Assembly: GCF_000498475.1 (NCBI RefSeq)
Contig: NZ_AVBI01000019.1
Location: forward strand, 434,001-498,000
Length of the DNA stretch: 64,000 nt
Source: Flavobacterium cauense R2A-7
Lineage (GTDB): Bacteria > Bacteroidota > Bacteroidia > Flavobacteriales > Flavobacteriaceae
Reading direction: 5' to 3'
Below are positions 63,463-64,000 of this stretch, piece by piece (position 1 is the first letter of the stretch; each line of letters begins with the position of its first letter). The position numbers were made by a program, and so were the translations under genes. Under the pieces are notes generated by a model. It searched no databases. It was not told where the DNA came from and worked only from the letters and a program-made list of their open reading frames with translations.

Positions 63463-64000
63463 TTAAGCTAAAAACATGAGCGCGCCCACTGTATTAAAAG
63501 TCGTCTCATCTACTAAAATGGCGTTACCGCTTTTCGAATTTTCTTCGAACGAATCAAAGAACAACGGTTGATTTGCCCGTAATGAAATCTGACCAATGTC
63601 GTTAAGTTTGACTTCTTCTGCATCGTTAAATTGCCACTGATTAACATCCCATTTTCGGTCTACAGATTGGATTTTTATCCTTACACTTCTAAATCGGTGT
63701 TGCAGAATATAAGTTTTACCGATTTGCAACGGAGCGTTATCAAGCCAGCAAATCCAGGTTTTCAATTCGTTAGACGTAATAGGAAGTTCATCTGATTTAA
63801 CAATACTGTCACCCCGACTGATATCGATATTATCTGCTAAATGCAACACAACATTTTCACCCGCTATTGCTTTTTCAATGGTTTGTTGCTGCTTTTCAAT
63901 TTTCACAATGCTGGTTTCAATTCCGGAAGGAAGTATTTTGACTTGATCGCCAATCTGATACTGTCCGCTTAAAATTTGTCCGGCGTACCCGCGATAATCG
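63463..64000 (-). CDS. cysN: Sulfate adenylyltransferase large subunit, C-terminal part
   Basis: The reading frame is open to the right window edge, so only the last 179 residues are seen: DYRGYAGQILSGQYQIGDQV at the edge, then domain 2-3 of an EF-Tu-like GTPase and the C-terminal barrel (HRFRSVRIKIQSVDRKWDVN, then TFNTVGALMFL). CysN with CysD activates sulfate to APS using ATP and GTP. The G domain is outside. This is the upstream part of the cysteine operon; cysE follows three bases later. Confidence 0.9.
   Translation of the reverse strand, partial: DYRGYAGQILSGQYQIGDQVKILPSGIETSIVKIEKQQQTIEKAIAGENVVLHLADNIDISRGDSIVKSDELPITSNELKTWICWLDNAPLQIGKTYILQHRFRSVRIKIQSVDRKWDVNQWQFNDAEEVKLNDIGQISLRANQPLFFDSFEENSKSGNAILVDETTFNTVGALMFLA

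Noticed and set aside
1-64000. CRISPR array
   Set aside because: No regularly spaced short repeats with unique spacers were noticed anywhere; the repeated sites near 54.9 kb are too few and irregular.

Overview
The window reads as a member of the Bacteroidota, most likely Flavobacteriaceae. The DNA is AT-rich. It has a SusC/SusD pair, an RteC-type regulator, and DUF6520, DUF3703, DUF6660 and DUF6943 type proteins. Promoters fit the Bacteroidota form TTTG-N(about 20)-TAnnTTTG. From the left edge to about 55.2 kb it looks like an accessory island. It opens with a tyrosine integrase cut by the window edge and ends at what appears to be a 3' tRNA fragment (55182-55202) followed by a tRNA-type terminator. 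To the right is a chromosomal sulfate-assimilation/cysteine operon.

Layout. 0-4.9 kb: integrase, a small DNA-binding protein, an unrecognised 251-aa protein with two small membrane proteins, a DUF6943-like pair on the minus strand, and an approximately 1.1-kb gene-free stretch packed with long inverted repeats that look like a plus-strand structured RNA. 4.9-13.4 kb: a zinc/cadmium/cobalt-type efflux set (P-type ATPase, DUF3703, RND adaptor, and a CzcA pump fused to a TolC-like channel). 13.4-16.4 kb: a di-heme oxidoreductase, Rieske and porin operon behind a consensus promoter. 16.4-30.8 kb: a copper set (MerC-like protein, CopA, two CusB-like adaptors, TolC, a CusA split by a frameshift, HMA, DUF3347 and Cys-rich periplasmic proteins, TlpA). 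30.8-34 kb: element maintenance genes (DnaC-like ATPase, replication-organiser-like protein, excisionase-like HTH, RteC). 34-38 kb: an alpha-oxoamine synthase fused to an N-acyltransferase-like domain, divergent from a DUF7793 protein and a HAMP/PAS/AraC regulator. 38-47.3 kb: MauE plus a secreted DUF6520 peptide, convergent with a SusC-SusD-S9 peptidase operon whose leader can fold into alternative terminator and antiterminator structures. 47.8-54.9 kb: an XRE regulator, a DUF4297-like nuclease with a HerA ATPase (predicted anti-phage pair), a cold-shock protein, a second PD-(D/E)xK nuclease candidate and a Fic protein with repeated operator-like sites. 55.3-64 kb: cysG-type/TauE fusion, DUF2490, cysI, cysJ, cobA, cysK, cysE and cysN (partial).

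How the genes work together. The two metal blocks form complete envelope-spanning efflux routes: ATPases clear the cytosol, and RND, adaptor and outer-membrane trios clear the periplasm. Small metal-binding lipoproteins probably act as buffers or chaperones. The right flank is a colinear pathway from sulfate activation to cysteine, including the siroheme branch needed by sulfite reductase. No conjugation (tra) genes are visible, so if this is an integrative conjugative element its transfer module lies to the left or has been lost. The least explained parts are the large structured RNA with its small-protein neighbours, the susC leader, and the oxoamine synthase/acyltransferase locus.
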